Shown one piece after another: positions 63,654 to 64,000 of a stretch of DNA of 64,000 nt. The notes below the pieces were generated by a model. That model was given only the letters and a program-made list of their open reading frames with translations. It did not search any database and was not told where the DNA came from. This DNA comes from Endosaccharibacter trunci (lineage in GTDB: Bacteria; Pseudomonadota; Alphaproteobacteria; Acetobacterales; Acetobacteraceae), in NCBI GenBank assembly GCA_024515975.1, contig JAMSKV010000007.1:62001-126000 (forward strand), read 5' to 3'. Every line of letters begins with the position of its first letter. The first letter of the stretch is position 1. The position numbers and the translations under genes were made by a program.

Positions 63654-64000
63654 ATGATCGTCTTTTCAGGGCAACAGCTAGTCGCGCATTGGAACAAGGG
63701 CGAGAGCGACTACCTGCTGGTGACGTTCGATCAGCTCAATACCGAGCTGGTGGCCGAAACGCACTTCCTGCTCCAGGCGCAGGTGGTTCCCGGCCGGATC
63801 TCGTGCATCGGCGTTACAACCCGGGTCCGGAATTTCTACCGCAGCTCCGAGATCGAGCGGATCGTCGCCGAGGTGGAGAAGGTACGCGGCGACCGCCCGG
63901 TGATCGTGTTCGGCCAGTCCGCCGGCGGATACGCGGCGCTCAAATATTCCGGGCTGCTGCGGGCGGACTACGTGATCGCCTGTTCGCCGTTCTTTGCTGT
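63654..64000 (+). CDS. Alpha/beta-hydrolase-like protein, 5' part only
   Basis: The frame is open from ATG 63654 to the window end (115 codons, truncated at the edge). It contains YLLVTFDQLNTELVAETHFLLQ and VIVFGQSAGGYAALKYSGLL, whose GQSAGG is a nucleophile elbow with the serine of an alpha/beta hydrolase or acyl-transfer enzyme; IERIVAEVEKVRGDRP precedes it. No signal peptide or membrane segment is seen at the N-terminus. The ATG is 163 bases from the divergent hslV start. The remainder lies outside the window, so neither length nor substrate can be stated. Confidence 0.6.
   Translation, partial: MIVFSGQQLVAHWNKGESDYLLVTFDQLNTELVAETHFLLQAQVVPGRISCIGVTTRVRNFYRSSEIERIVAEVEKVRGDRPVIVFGQSAGGYAALKYSGLLRADYVIACSPFFA

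Noticed and set aside
1-64000. tRNA, rRNA, CRISPR arrays, insertion sequences, prophage or attachment sites
   Set aside because: No CCA-ending cloverleaf, no spaced direct repeats, no transposase or integrase and no phage genes were seen; small RNAs cannot be excluded by eye.

Overview
The window is GC-rich chromosomal DNA (AT-rich only in a few intergenic spots) from an alphaproteobacterium. The gene order ispDF / dusB-ntrB-ntrC-ntrY-ntrX-hfq-hflX, an ATP12-type F1-ATPase assembly factor, bifunctional IspDF, the prkA-DUF444-spoVR operon, an OprB-type sugar porin and a periplasmic GH51 arabinofuranosidase together point to Rhodospirillales/Acetobacteraceae. The family is an inference; no rRNA or other decisive marker is present. 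I saw no tRNA, rRNA, CRISPR array, insertion sequence or prophage.

1-5.7 kb (+): the tail of rarA, an RluA-family pseudouridine synthase, an AsmA-family protein, an ATP12 chaperone fused in frame to an acylphosphatase domain, a tiny membrane protein and a nitroreductase. 5.7-7.1 kb (-): a relic resembling a class A beta-lactamase, then ispDF. 7.2-16.5 kb (+): the tightly packed dusB-ntrBC-ntrYX-hfq-hflX nitrogen-regulation block, then an OprB porin (to 18.05 kb) that converges on mazG. 18-23.9 kb (-): mazG and the stress operon prkA-DUF444-spoVR. 24.1-32.5 kb (-): two dense groups: metG-tatD-MBL hydrolase, and a cell-wall/replication group (lytic transglycosylase, degenerate RlpA/SPOR lipoprotein, D,D-carboxypeptidase, tmk, holB). 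A small secretome-type repeat protein follows.

32.6-36.6 kb (+): a second AsmA-family protein, a DedA protein and a membrane-anchored ATP-grasp enzyme. 36.8-42.9 kb (+): a catabolic cassette of AraC regulator, two short-chain dehydrogenases and an RbsBAC-type ABC importer, best read as polyol (ribitol/tetritol-like) uptake and oxidation. 42.9-48.4 kb: orphan MlaD, UppP, an SGNH hydrolase, two GNAT acetyltransferases, aldose epimerase-like and PhzF-like proteins. 48.4-50.9 kb (+): an accessory island with an unknown protein, an AHH/HNH-type nuclease toxin, its overlapping Imm11-type immunity gene, and a scrambled relic built from pieces of the toxin, immunity and acetyltransferase genes. This is the most unusual locus in the window.

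50.9-64 kb: GH51 arabinofuranosidase, uvrB, a DUF167 protein, a RES-Xre toxin-antitoxin pair with a promoter containing an inverted-repeat operator, sufE, an exported DUF1868 2H phosphoesterase, a TonB-dependent receptor, a secreted Ca-dependent PI-PLC-like enzyme, hslUV with an RpoH-like promoter, and the start of an alpha/beta-hydrolase-like gene cut by the window edge. Genes are densely packed with many ATGA, TTGA or TGATG overlaps, and no intergenic gap exceeds 300 bases.
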